Origin: an uncultured Pedobacter sp.
GTDB taxonomy: Bacteria > Bacteroidota > Bacteroidia > Sphingobacteriales > Sphingobacteriaceae
Direction: 5' to 3'
Length of the DNA: 17,501 nt
Assembly: GCA_946478755.1 (NCBI GenBank)
Contig: CAMLDJ010000097.1
Location: 1-17,501, forward strand
The notes below the pieces were generated by a model that did not search any database, was not told where the DNA came from, and was given only the letters and a program-made list of their open reading frames with translations. How positions within the stretch are numbered: the first letter of the stretch is position 1; each line of letters opens with the position of its first letter. This document shows, piece after piece, positions 7,784-14,974 of the stretch. The translations under genes and the position numbers were made by a program.

Positions 7784-9367
7784 ATGAAAGCTCCTGATTA
7801 CGTCCATCCCCGGATAGCAGGCAGAACAGGTCTGCCCTTTCTGCTCTTTTTGATTATGCTATCGGGTATCGTGCAGTTCGCTGCCTTTGCCATGAGCCAG
7901 CAATACGTTATTTCTTCAATGGGCGCCCAGCCGGAAGAGATCACCTTTGCCCTCCAAATGACCTATGTAGGCATATTAGTTACCTTACCCATACATTTTC
8001 GGCTGATCCGCTATTTCGAAGTCCGCAACTACCTGATCTTTGCCATTACCCTGGGGATATTGCTCAGTATTGCCTGTGTTTACACCACAGCGCTTTTACT
8101 TTTCTTTATAATCCGTTTCCTGCAGGGAATTGTGGTATGTATGATCTGTGGCAGCATGCTGATGATACTTTCGCTTTATCTCAAAGCTGAGTACAGGCAA
8201 ATCGCAGCACCATCCATATTTTACGGCACCATTTTGAGCAGCGGCGTACTGATCGGTTTAGTCTTCTCCCAGGTAGCACTCAACCAGGACTGGAAAGAAA
8301 TTTACTGGTACCTCATTGCTTTTCAGGTACTATCCCTGCTGCTGATCCTCGTCATCTTCAATCGCAAATCGGGGATAAAACCCTATCCGCTGTACCAGAT
8401 CGACTGGGCGGGATCCGTATTTTTCCTTGCCGCAGCAATATCACTTGCCTTTACACTGATTTTCGGTTCCAAATTTTACTGGTTTACCGATCCACGCATC
8501 CGGTTCTCTTCCTGCTTATTTTTTCTGATGCTCCTGCTTTACCTGTTTCGATCGGCGACAGTGAAACGTCCGCTGATCAGTATCAGTGCATTTAAGTATA
8601 AGAAATTCTGGGCAGGTCTGATCTTACTTACACTGTACTATGGCATCAAAGACAGTCTGAACCTGGTCTTCGGCTACACAGGTGCTGTGCTCCAATGGAG
8701 CCCCGGGCAGACCATGGCCTTAGGTATCATCAACATAGCGGGTGTAGTCACCTTTATGCTTATCTCAGGTAAACTGATCTTGAGAAAAAAAACAGTCGTC
8801 CCGGTGGTGCTGATCAGTGGTTTTGCCGTACTGTTGCTTTACCACCTCTGGATGTACCATATTTTTACACCTGATCTGTCCTTTGGAGATTTGATTGTGC
8901 CGATGTTCCTTCAGGGAGCTGCCTCAGGGCTGATCTTTGTACCAATCATGATCTTTACGCTGACATCCTTGCCCCCAACTACAGGGATGACCGGGCTGAT
9001 TGTCGCAGCCTATGCCCGTTTTATTACTGTTCTCAATGTCAGCGCCGGATTCTATAACCTGCAGCTATATTATGGCCAGCTTTTTAAGGAACGCTTCCTT
9101 TCACACCTCAGCAGCGCTGATCACGCGGTTACCGAAAGATTGGCTTTGTTGCGACAGTTATTTATGAGTAAGGGAATAAGTCCCGGACAGGCAGAAAGCC
9201 TTGCCAATTTGAATCTAAGTAAAGCAGTGACCATACAAAGCCAGCTACTCAGCAATAAAGCAATATTCTTCTTCATGAGTGTGGCAGTTTCTGTGATACT
9301 AGCCATCCTGATCGTTATGACTTGCTTTGCTGTTACCCGGTCATTCAATAGAAAAATTAACCAATAA
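7784..9367 (+). CDS. DHA2-type (EmrB/QacA-like) MFS efflux transporter, divergent
   Basis: A 527-residue inner-membrane protein with about 14 hydrophobic segments, the size and topology of the DHA2 drug:H+ antiporters that pair with EmrA-type adaptors. The ATG at 7784 is separated by one base from the stop of the adaptor gene, so the two are translationally linked. The motif-A loop after TM2 is unusual: HFRLIRYFEVRNYL stands where GRLADRFGRR is typical. The motif-C region (TILSSGVLIGLVFSQVALNQDW) is also loose. It still keeps the DHA2-style W-K-E-I-Y-W helix start and a long C-terminal domain. The predicted role is export of hydrophobic or toxic organics through the TolC-type channel. Substrate unknown. 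Confidence 0.88.
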   Translation: MKAPDYVHPRIAGRTGLPFLLFLIMLSGIVQFAAFAMSQQYVISSMGAQPEEITFALQMTYVGILVTLPIHFRLIRYFEVRNYLIFAITLGILLSIACVYTTALLLFFIIRFLQGIVVCMICGSMLMILSLYLKAEYRQIAAPSIFYGTILSSGVLIGLVFSQVALNQDWKEIYWYLIAFQVLSLLLILVIFNRKSGIKPYPLYQIDWAGSVFFLAAAISLAFTLIFGSKFYWFTDPRIRFSSCLFFLMLLLYLFRSATVKRPLISISAFKYKKFWAGLILLTLYYGIKDSLNLVFGYTGAVLQWSPGQTMALGIINIAGVVTFMLISGKLILRKKTVVPVVLISGFAVLLLYHLWMYHIFTPDLSFGDLIVPMFLQGAASGLIFVPIMIFTLTSLPPTTGMTGLIVAAYARFITVLNVSAGFYNLQLYYGQLFKERFLSHLSSADHAVTERLALLRQLFMSKGISPGQAESLANLNLSKAVTIQSQLLSNKAIFFFMSVAVSVILAILIVMTCFAVTRSFNRKINQ

Positions 9368-9462
9368 TCCGATTACAAATTGCATAGAATTAATCCTGAC
9401 CATTTGGAAAACGGTGCCCTGACTTAAAGCAAAGTAATCTGAAAGTCTTTTTTGCATTGAAA

Positions 9463-9495
9463 TTGTTATAGAATAGACCGTTTGGTTTATTTTTG
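9463..9495 (+). promoter_or_regulatory. Candidate promoter of the TetR-type gene
   Basis: An exact -7 element TATTTTTG lies at 9488-9495, with TTG at 9463-9465, 22 bases upstream. The ATG at 9516 follows 20 bases after the element. The operator-like palindrome at 9474-9489 sits between the two elements and overlaps the first two bases of the -7 box, which fits repression by the encoded TetR protein. Confidence 0.5.
9474..9489. promoter_or_regulatory. TetR-type operator 1 (imperfect palindrome)
   Basis: TAGACC-GTTT-GGTTTA is a palindrome with one mismatch per arm. It shares AGACCG and GGT, at identical spacing, with a second site at 10115-10130. TAGACC-N-GGTCTA-type boxes are known for NemR-like TetR regulators. 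Its position over the promoter suggests autorepression; the link to the encoded regulator is inference. Confidence 0.55.
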
Positions 9496-9515
9496 ACCTC
9501 AGTAAATTGATCGTT

Positions 9516-10097
9516 ATGAATAAGGCAGAGAGAACCAGGAAGTTTATCATTGAGCAGTCAGCTCCAATTATCAATAAAAAGGGAATGGCGGGGACTTCAA
9601 TGAGTGATATTATGGCTGCGACAAAATTGGCCAAAGGTGGCATTTACGGCAATTTCGAAAGCAAGGACGAGATCTGTCTGGAGTCCTTTTTATATCTGTC
9701 AGACAATCTTTCTTTCCGCTTGGATAGGGCGGTCGCCCAGGGAACAACTGCAAAAACGAAATTTTTTTACCTGTTGGATGGATATAAAGCCAACAGGAGC
9801 ATGGAAGGGGGATGTCCTTTGCTGAACTTCGGTGTTGAAGCTGATGATACGCATCCGGATATGAAAGCATATGTAAAGAAGGCGATCCTTAACGCTCAAA
9901 GCAGAATTTTTAACATCTTGACAGAGGGAATTGAGAAGAAAGAGTTAAGCATTGATATGGACCCGAAGAAATTCAGCATAAAAGTTTTCGCGATGATCGA
10001 AGGCGCCATATTATGCAGGAGAGTTTTAGAAAATGATGAACAGATGAGTGCTGTTATGGATGAGATAGAAAAAGAATTTGAAGCCTATGTGCTGTAG
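9516..10097 (+). CDS. TetR-family transcriptional regulator
   Basis: A 193-residue repressor-type protein. The N-terminal TetR helix-turn-helix covers about 1-50: RTRKFIIEQSAPIINKKGMAGTSMSDIMAATKLAKGGIYGNF, with KGGIYGNF in the place of the usual KGSLYHHF recognition helix. The C-terminal ligand domain contains MEGGCPLLNFGVEADD. Cys100 in GGCPLLN sits where many AcrR/NemR-like relatives carry a conserved Cys; redox or electrophile sensing through it is possible but unproven. I chose the ATG at 9516; an in-frame TTG at 9507 adds three residues and has no support. It lies between the efflux operon (149 bases upstream) and the SDR/MFS pair (80 bases downstream), with palindromes upstream of itself and of the SDR gene, so those are its likely targets. 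Confidence 0.9.
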   Translation: MNKAERTRKFIIEQSAPIINKKGMAGTSMSDIMAATKLAKGGIYGNFESKDEICLESFLYLSDNLSFRLDRAVAQGTTAKTKFFYLLDGYKANRSMEGGCPLLNFGVEADDTHPDMKAYVKKAILNAQSRIFNILTEGIEKKELSIDMDPKKFSIKVFAMIEGAILCRRVLENDEQMSAVMDEIEKEFEAYVL

Positions 10098-10114
10098 TTT
10101 TTTTTGATCATAAA

Positions 10115-10130
10115 AAGACCGAACGGTCTA
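10115..10130. promoter_or_regulatory. TetR-type operator 2 before the SDR gene
   Basis: AGACCG-AA-CGGTCT at 10116-10129 is a perfect 6-base inverted repeat, within the 16-base site AAGACC-GAAC-GGTCTA. Over a 22-base alignment with the site starting at 9474, 14 positions match, including TATTT right after both. It lies 48 bases before the SDR ATG and 18 bases after the TetR stop. Likely a regulator binding site. Confidence 0.65.
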
Positions 10131-10177
10131 TTTAATAAGTAAACAAATAATTAATCGTAATATAAATTAAGAAAACA

Positions 10178-10999
10178 ATGTCAAAAGTAATTTTTATAAC
10201 AGGAGCAGGCAGAGGATTTGGAAATATCTGGACAAAAGGAATGCTCGAACGCGGTGATCGTGTGGTCGCAACGGCCAGAGATCTGGCTGCGCTGGATGAT
10301 TTAGTTGAACAATACGGGGAGCAGATTTTGCCCTTGCAGTTAGATGTGACTGATCGCGAGGCTTGCTTTAATGCGGTCAATGTAGCCAGGGAACACTTCG
10401 GACGGATTGATGTACTCATCAATAATGCAGGTTATGGCCTGTTTGGTACCGTTGAGGAAACCACAGAGCAGGAAGCCAGGGATCAGATGGAGCCTAATTT
10501 TTTTGGTGTGCTTTGGCTTACTCAGGCCGTATTGCCGGTAATGCGTGCTCAGCAGTCCGGACATATCATTCAGGTATCAAGTTATTTAGGTTTGGTCACT
10601 GTGCCGGTATTGGGGATTTACAATGCATCGAAGTTCGCTGTCGAAGGTTTAACTGAGACACTTGCCTCAGAGGTAAAGTCCTTCGGGATTCACGTTTCTC
10701 TTGTTGAGCCCAATGGCTATGAAACAAGTTGGTCCGGAAGCTCCGCTTTTAAAACAAAGAACATGGACATTTATAATCCTGTAAAGGCATCCCTGCAGGA
10801 GGCGATAGCTGTTCCAGGGCTCTTTGGACAACCGCAGGCAACAATGCAAGCGCTGTTTAAATTGATAGACGCGGCCAACCCGCCATTGCGTCTCTTGCTG
10901 GGCGCCTTTGCTTACCCGGTAGTAAAAGAAGTTTATGAAGAACGTCTGGCCAGTTTTGAAGAGTGGAAGGATGTTTCTGAGGCTGCTCACGGAAAATAA
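10178..10999 (+). CDS. SDR-family NAD(P)-dependent oxidoreductase
   Basis: A 273-residue classical short-chain dehydrogenase/reductase. The Rossmann nucleotide motif T-G-A-G-R-G-F-G is at 8-15. An Arg at the end of beta-2 (TARDL) points to NADP(H). Asp56-Val-Thr follows, NNAG is at 82-85, the catalytic Ser is at 134/135 (QVSSYLG), and Tyr148-x-x-x-Lys152 is in IYNASKFAVEG. The active-site Asn is probably Asn107 (PNFFG). The substrate is unknown; such enzymes reduce carbonyls of many small molecules. It starts after a perfect AGACCG/CGGTCT palindrome and is followed four bases later by an MFS exporter gene, so the two form an operon probably controlled by the upstream TetR-type protein. Confidence 0.93.
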   Translation: MSKVIFITGAGRGFGNIWTKGMLERGDRVVATARDLAALDDLVEQYGEQILPLQLDVTDREACFNAVNVAREHFGRIDVLINNAGYGLFGTVEETTEQEARDQMEPNFFGVLWLTQAVLPVMRAQQSGHIIQVSSYLGLVTVPVLGIYNASKFAVEGLTETLASEVKSFGIHVSLVEPNGYETSWSGSSAFKTKNMDIYNPVKASLQEAIAVPGLFGQPQATMQALFKLIDAANPPLRLLLGAFAYPVVKEVYEERLASFEEWKDVSEAAHGK

Positions 11000-11003
11000 G
11001 AAA

Positions 11004-12239
11004 ATGAAAGTTTTAAAAGATAACCACCAGGGCTTTAGTACCGTACTGGCCCTGGCCCTGATCCCTTTATCGGGATTCGCAACAGATATTTATCTGCCCT
11101 CACTTCCGGCTATGGCTAAAGACCTGCATGTGTCCACCTCGGCCATTCAGCTTTCTTTGGTGTTGTTTATGTTCAGCACGGGGGTAAGCCAGCTTTTTAT
11201 TGGGAGTATTCTGGATAGTTTCGGGCGATTTAAAATCAGTATCGTTTCACTGGCGCTTTTTTCTTTAACCAGTTTTGTGATCGCCCTGGTTCCGGATATT
11301 CATGTAATTTATGCCATGCGGATCATCCAGGGCATTACCATCGCGTTGATTGTTGTAGGCAAGCGGGCATATTTTGTGGACCTCTACTCCGGCGAAAAGT
11401 TAAAAGGGTATATCAGCTTGTTTGCTATTATCTGGGCATGTGCTCCGATAATGGCGCCGTTTTTAGGTGGTTACCTACAGAGCGTTTTCGGCTGGAAGTC
11501 AAATTTTTACTTCCTGGGTGCACTATCGTTGATTTTCCTGATCCTGGAGTTGATATACAGTGGGGAGTCCCTGAAACATTTTCATCCCTTCAAAGCTAAA
11601 CCGATCGCCATGGCTTATAGCAATATGCTGAAAACGGTTGATTTTACCGTCGGCCTCATAATAATTGGTCTGTGTTTCGGTTTAGTAGTAATCTATAGTT
11701 TGTCCAGCCCGTTTATTATTGAACGTGTGTTCGGATATTCCCCTGTCGTTACCGGGTATAGTTCGTTATTGTCAGGCTTTTCGGTGATGATGGGTGGAAT
11801 AATAGCCAAATCACTCATTAAAGCACCCCTGGTGAAAAAGGTTGTTTCTGCATTGACGATACAGGTGATTCTGGTGCTGTTTATGATTTTGACAGCTCCT
11901 TACGAGAGTAACCTATATACCCTGGTTGGTTTTACCATTTGTATTCATATATCAGGAGGTTTTATTTTCAATATTATCTACGGATATTGTATCAGCCTGT
12001 TCTCAAAAAATGCGGGGATTGGCAGCGGGTTGACAGGTGGAGCGATGTACATGGTGAGTTCGGTGTTCAGCTACGGATTTGCTAATCTGTATTCGGTGAA
12101 AAGCCAGGCCTTGCTGGGAGTGGCAAACATTTCCCTGATTACCATTATCGGTATACTTTTCCTGGTTTTCAACAGATACAGACAGTTTAAACCTGGCGGA
12201 AACACTAATCAGGTGCCGGTGTTGGCGACTCAAAAATAA
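11004..12239 (+). CDS. Bcr/CflA-type MFS drug exporter
   Basis: A 411-residue, 12-TM major facilitator protein of the DHA1 class. TM1 ends with the Bcr/CflA hallmark ATDIYLPSLPAMAKDL. Motif A follows TM2 as GSILDSFGRFK, with the conserved Asp and Gly-Arg. TM4 has the conserved Arg in MRIIQGI. Motif C in TM5 is seen as APIMAPFLGGYL, followed by GWKSNFYFLG. The family exports bicyclomycin, chloramphenicol, sulfonamides or other small molecules by proton antiport; the substrate here is not predictable. I start it at the ATG at 11004, four bases after the SDR stop. An in-frame start at 10935 would add 23 residues lying inside the SDR gene. It is co-transcribed with the SDR gene. Confidence 0.92.
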   Translation: MKVLKDNHQGFSTVLALALIPLSGFATDIYLPSLPAMAKDLHVSTSAIQLSLVLFMFSTGVSQLFIGSILDSFGRFKISIVSLALFSLTSFVIALVPDIHVIYAMRIIQGITIALIVVGKRAYFVDLYSGEKLKGYISLFAIIWACAPIMAPFLGGYLQSVFGWKSNFYFLGALSLIFLILELIYSGESLKHFHPFKAKPIAMAYSNMLKTVDFTVGLIIIGLCFGLVVIYSLSSPFIIERVFGYSPVVTGYSSLLSGFSVMMGGIIAKSLIKAPLVKKVVSALTIQVILVLFMILTAPYESNLYTLVGFTICIHISGGFIFNIIYGYCISLFSKNAGIGSGLTGGAMYMVSSVFSYGFANLYSVKSQALLGVANISLITIIGILFLVFNRYRQFKPGGNTNQVPVLATQK

Positions 12240-12342
12240 GGTAGTTATGGCATCATTTAGAGCGTGCATCGGCGTCAAGCCACAGCGAACTGGGCCACCT
12301 GATTTGCTTAATCTGGTATAGATAAACCATTACCATTAGGGG

Positions 12343-12350
12343 TATTTTTG
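12343..12350 (+). promoter_or_regulatory. Candidate -7 promoter element of the DoxX-like gene
   Basis: TATTTTTG is an exact TAnnTTTG match ending 21 bases before the ATG at 12372. No well-spaced -33 TTG is seen. It suggests a new transcript starting after the SDR/MFS pair. The 132-base spacer before the DoxX-like gene holds nothing else I recognise. Confidence 0.4.
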
Positions 12351-12371
12351 TGTTAAATAATATGATTAATT

Positions 12372-12812
12372 ATGGAAAATTCATTCAAAATACCACAGCT
12401 TCTTTTAAGAGTCGCGATTGGGATTACATTTCTGACCCCTGTTTCCGACCGCTTAGGTCTTTTAGGCCCGATGGGAACAAATCACGTAGAATGGGGTAAT
12501 TGGGAAAACTTTATTGATTATACCACCACGCTTATGCCGTTTTTAGATAGGCCGATGGTGAATGTAATGGGAGGAATAGCTACTGCGGCGGAATTCCTGA
12601 TTGGTGTTTTTTTGATCGTTGGCTTTAAGACGAAATATGCCGCAATTGCCAGTTCCCTGCTAACGCTTACCTTCATTATGGCGATGTCAGTTTTTGTCGG
12701 TATTCAACCTCCTATAAACTTTGGTGTATTCACTGCCTGTACCGCCAGCCTTTTACTTTCGCGTATTCCAGACTATAAATGGAGTGTGGATGATGCGATC
12801 AGCAGAAAATAA
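12372..12812 (+). CDS. DoxX-like four-helix membrane protein
   Basis: A 146-residue inner-membrane protein with four predicted helices: about 8-24 (PQLLLRVAIGITFL), 62-84 (NVMGGIATAAEFLIGVFLIVG), 86-107 (YAAIASSLLTLTFIMAMSVFV) and 112-130. The opening L-L-R-V-A-I-G-I-T-F plus the large loop with W-G-N-W-E-N-F fit the DoxX family. DoxX proteins are linked to quinol-related redox chemistry (DoxD of thiosulfate:quinone oxidoreductase) and, in some bacteria, to thiol-oxidation defence, but most have no assigned role. An ABM-type monooxygenase gene follows 55 bases downstream on the same strand and may be co-transcribed. Family call good, function open. Confidence 0.75.
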   Translation: MENSFKIPQLLLRVAIGITFLTPVSDRLGLLGPMGTNHVEWGNWENFIDYTTTLMPFLDRPMVNVMGGIATAAEFLIGVFLIVGFKTKYAAIASSLLTLTFIMAMSVFVGIQPPINFGVFTACTASLLLSRIPDYKWSVDDAISRK

Positions 12813-12867
12813 GTGAATCAACACAGAGGGCACCAGGCCATATTAGTTTAAACAAAATATAAAATCA

Positions 12868-13188
12868 ATGGAACAGTTAACCCTATCAATCAAATTCATC
12901 ACGAAACCTGAAGATACAGAAAGATTTAGACAGGCCCTTAGCGACCTGTTTAACACGATAAGCGAAGAACCAAATTTCTTAAATGCGACGCTTAATCAGG
13001 GGCTTCAAAACGAGGAGGAATTTCTGGTCTACGAAACCTGGAATGATACTTTCGAGCATTTTATTGATGTTCAGATGAAGAAACCTTACGCGGTCGAATG
13101 GGAAAAATTGCTGCTGGAAATGGATGTCCAACGTGAACCAGCTGCGTTCATTCCTTTCGCGAACTTCGGTACACACCTTGGGAAGTAG
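12868..13188 (+). CDS. ABM-domain protein, putative quinol monooxygenase
   Basis: A 106-residue protein covering one antibiotic-biosynthesis-monooxygenase (ABM, dimeric alpha-beta barrel) domain. The first strand is QLTLSIKFITKPEDTERFRQAL. The helix and strand ISEEPNFLNATLNQGLQNEEEFLVYETWND match the family's S-x-x-E-x-G-x-x-x-Y...F-x-x-x-E-x-W pattern, and HFIDVQMKKPY is the usual second helix. Relatives such as YgiN act as cofactor-free quinol monooxygenases, which makes the neighbouring DoxX-like gene and the azoreductase-like gene interesting company. The actual substrate cannot be read. It has no signal peptide and would be cytosolic. An AraC-type regulator gene follows 94 bases downstream. 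Confidence 0.85.
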   Translation: MEQLTLSIKFITKPEDTERFRQALSDLFNTISEEPNFLNATLNQGLQNEEEFLVYETWNDTFEHFIDVQMKKPYAVEWEKLLLEMDVQREPAAFIPFANFGTHLGK

Positions 13189-13282
13189 TCCAGACCGCTG
13201 TAATATTTTTCTTAAGCTCCTTTCTTCGGGATCAACCGGGTTTAAGTATCTTTATAGCTAGTTTAAAATTACTCATCCGAAT

Positions 13283-14149
13283 ATGCTATCTATATCAAAT
13301 TTGGTTGTGGAGAAAGAGATTAAAAATTCTTTCTCTATTCATTTTTGGGATAAAGAATATGTACAACCCGCTACTTACCGGCTTATTTATAACCGTATTC
13401 TGTTTATATACGCTGGTCGGGGAGAAGTGACGATTGATGACCATACTTTTGGGATTTCATCACCCATGCTGTTATTAATCGGTAAAGGGCAGCTGATCGA
13501 TTTTAAGGCGGGAGCACATTTCAAAGGCTATGAGCTCAATTTCGGCGACTGCTTTTGGGAGAGGACCCCTTCCAGTGTAAATAACTGCAAAGCAGTTCTG
13601 TTCAATGATCCCTCCAGAAACCAGGTAATTCCTTTGGCTGAGGAGGATCATGTACAGCTGACTGCGGTTTTCAGCGTATTAAATGATGAATTTGAAAAAG
13701 AGGAGTATATCAATAAATTAGATGTCATGGCGGCGTATCTAAAGATCATCATGATAAAGATCGCCAATGTAAATCAAGCTTTAAATAAAGGGTTTAACCC
13801 CCATGAAAACCAGCTGTATGTTCGGTTTTTAGAATTAATCAGTCAAAATTATAAAATCTCCCGCGAAGTAGGCGACTATGCGAGACTACTTCGTATTTCT
13901 GCCCGGAAGCTGACGGATTTATCAAAACGTTGTAGTGACAAGGGAGCAAAGGAGCTGATAAACGGACAGATCATTTCCGAGGCGAAACGATCACTGCAGT
14001 TCAGCTCAAGACCAATAAAAGAAATCGCGTTTGATTTGAATTTCACTACACCCGATCAGTTTAGCCATTTTTTTAAAAAGAATGCGAAGGTATCTCCCCA
14101 CGACTATAGGGCGCTCTTCTTAAATATGGGAACCAGCCCCGTGCAATAG
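13283..14149 (+). CDS. AraC-family transcriptional regulator (second)
   Basis: A 288-residue regulator. Residues about 25-110 look like an AraC-type cupin (IYNRILFIYAGRGEVTIDDHTFGISSPMLLLIGKGQ), with helical dimerisation segments to about 175. The AraC DNA-binding domain spans about 185-277. Its first helix-turn-helix (VGDYARLLRISARKLTDLSKRC) is divergent; its second is canonical (IKEIAFDLNFTTPDQFSHFFKKNAKVSPHDYR). It is clearly different from the AraC protein at 3651. A near-match to the -7 consensus (TATCTTTA, 13247-13254) lies 28 bases before the ATG. It follows the DoxX/ABM genes and precedes a secreted-protein gene on the same strand, so its target is not obvious; no operator was seen. 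Confidence 0.88.
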   Translation: MLSISNLVVEKEIKNSFSIHFWDKEYVQPATYRLIYNRILFIYAGRGEVTIDDHTFGISSPMLLLIGKGQLIDFKAGAHFKGYELNFGDCFWERTPSSVNNCKAVLFNDPSRNQVIPLAEEDHVQLTAVFSVLNDEFEKEEYINKLDVMAAYLKIIMIKIANVNQALNKGFNPHENQLYVRFLELISQNYKISREVGDYARLLRISARKLTDLSKRCSDKGAKELINGQIISEAKRSLQFSSRPIKEIAFDLNFTTPDQFSHFFKKNAKVSPHDYRALFLNMGTSPVQ

Positions 14150-14248
14150 ATTTTTAGACTACAAACCTTTCTCTTGCGGTTATTGAAAGACCACGCTGGG
14201 TCAGTACTTTTCTTAAATCTGGAATAGGTCTTTGCTAAAAGCATCAAC

Positions 14249-14256
14249 TATTTTTG
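14249..14256 (+). promoter_or_regulatory. Candidate -7 promoter element of the exported-protein gene
   Basis: TATTTTTG, an exact TAnnTTTG match, ends 32 bases before the ATG at 14289. A TTTG lies at 14231-14234, only 14 bases upstream, so the -33 assignment is doubtful. Confidence 0.4.
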
Positions 14257-14277
14257 CTTCATAAATTATTCATTATC

Positions 14278-14282
14278 AGGAG
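14278..14282 (+). promoter_or_regulatory. Shine-Dalgarno sequence AGGAG
   Basis: AGGAG lies six bases before the ATG at 14289. It is noteworthy because nearly every other gene here lacks a Shine-Dalgarno sequence. It fixes the start of the exported hypothetical protein. Confidence 0.55.
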
Positions 14283-14288
14283 AATATT

Positions 14289-14861
14289 ATGAACATTCAA
14301 TATTATACACCTTTGAGGAAGTTGGTTTGCCTTGCGATGTTATGGATCCCTTCATCGGCCTTTGCCCAATTGGAATTGTATAGCAAATTCTCAGAACATG
14401 GATTCGTCGAACCTGTGATTAATTACAACGGCAGTAAAATGGTGACTAAGAAACTGGCGATTACATTCTTCGGACTTGTAAGGGAACATTGGAGCCAGGC
14501 TTTAATCGGACTTTCCTATTCACCTACGGCCAACCTTACTTTTTCATCAAGTATGGGCATCGAACATGGAAAAAACTCCCCGAGATATTCAGCCAGTATA
14601 TGGGGCAGGAGAAGTCAGACCACTTTGCTGGTATTAGGCGAATGGGGAAGCGGCCATGATAACTATTTATATAAGATAAATCTATTTCATCAGTTGACTG
14701 ATCAGTTCAGTTTTGGCGGATCAGCCTGGCGCTATCACGGAGTAGGGCCGAATTTCAGATTTCTGCTTCCCAAGATTCAGTCGACCGTTTGGGCCATGCC
14801 TGCTTATGACTTCGAGGTTAAAGAATCAAGACTGATGCTGGGCCTTACCTTGCAGATGTAG
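14289..14861 (+). CDS. Exported hypothetical protein, beta-strand rich, probable outer membrane
   Basis: A 190-residue protein I do not recognise. Residues 1-26 are a signal peptide (LVCLAMLWIPSSAFA, cleavage before Gln27). The mature part consists of alternating hydrophobic/polar stretches with many aromatic residues and Gly/Ser turns: LAITFFGLVREHW, ALIGLSYSPTANLTFSSSMGIEH, SASIWGRRSQTTLLVLGEWG, YKINLFHQLTDQFSFGGSAWRYHG and a final LMLGLTLQM. This pattern fits a small beta-barrel or other periplasmic beta protein of about eight strands. No catalytic motif and no lipobox are visible. It has its own promoter-like element and Shine-Dalgarno sequence, and stands alone between the AraC-type and HD-domain genes. 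Function unknown. Confidence 0.75.
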   Translation: MNIQYYTPLRKLVCLAMLWIPSSAFAQLELYSKFSEHGFVEPVINYNGSKMVTKKLAITFFGLVREHWSQALIGLSYSPTANLTFSSSMGIEHGKNSPRYSASIWGRRSQTTLLVLGEWGSGHDNYLYKINLFHQLTDQFSFGGSAWRYHGVGPNFRFLLPKIQSTVWAMPAYDFEVKESRLMLGLTLQM

Positions 14862-14951
14862 CTGATAGAATAAGCTGGTTAAAAAGCTTTTAATGTGCTT
14901 ACTAACATGTCATTGACCGAATTTGACATTTATGATGAACGCTGAGCGGGG

Positions 14952-14959
14952 TAACTTTG
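14952..14959 (+). promoter_or_regulatory. Candidate -7 promoter element of the HD-domain gene
   Basis: TAACTTTG matches TAnnTTTG exactly and ends 15 bases before the ATG at 14975. A TTTG at 14922-14925 is a possible -33 element, with a long gap of 26 bases. The in-frame TTG at 14957 lies inside this box and is rejected as a start. Confidence 0.45.
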
Positions 14960-14974
14960 AACAAACAAATAGTT

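Noticed and set aside
10935..11003. 23-residue N-terminal extension of the Bcr-type MFS gene
   Set aside because: It would lie wholly inside the end of the SDR gene, is polar and matches nothing. The ATG at 11004 puts TM1 in its normal place.
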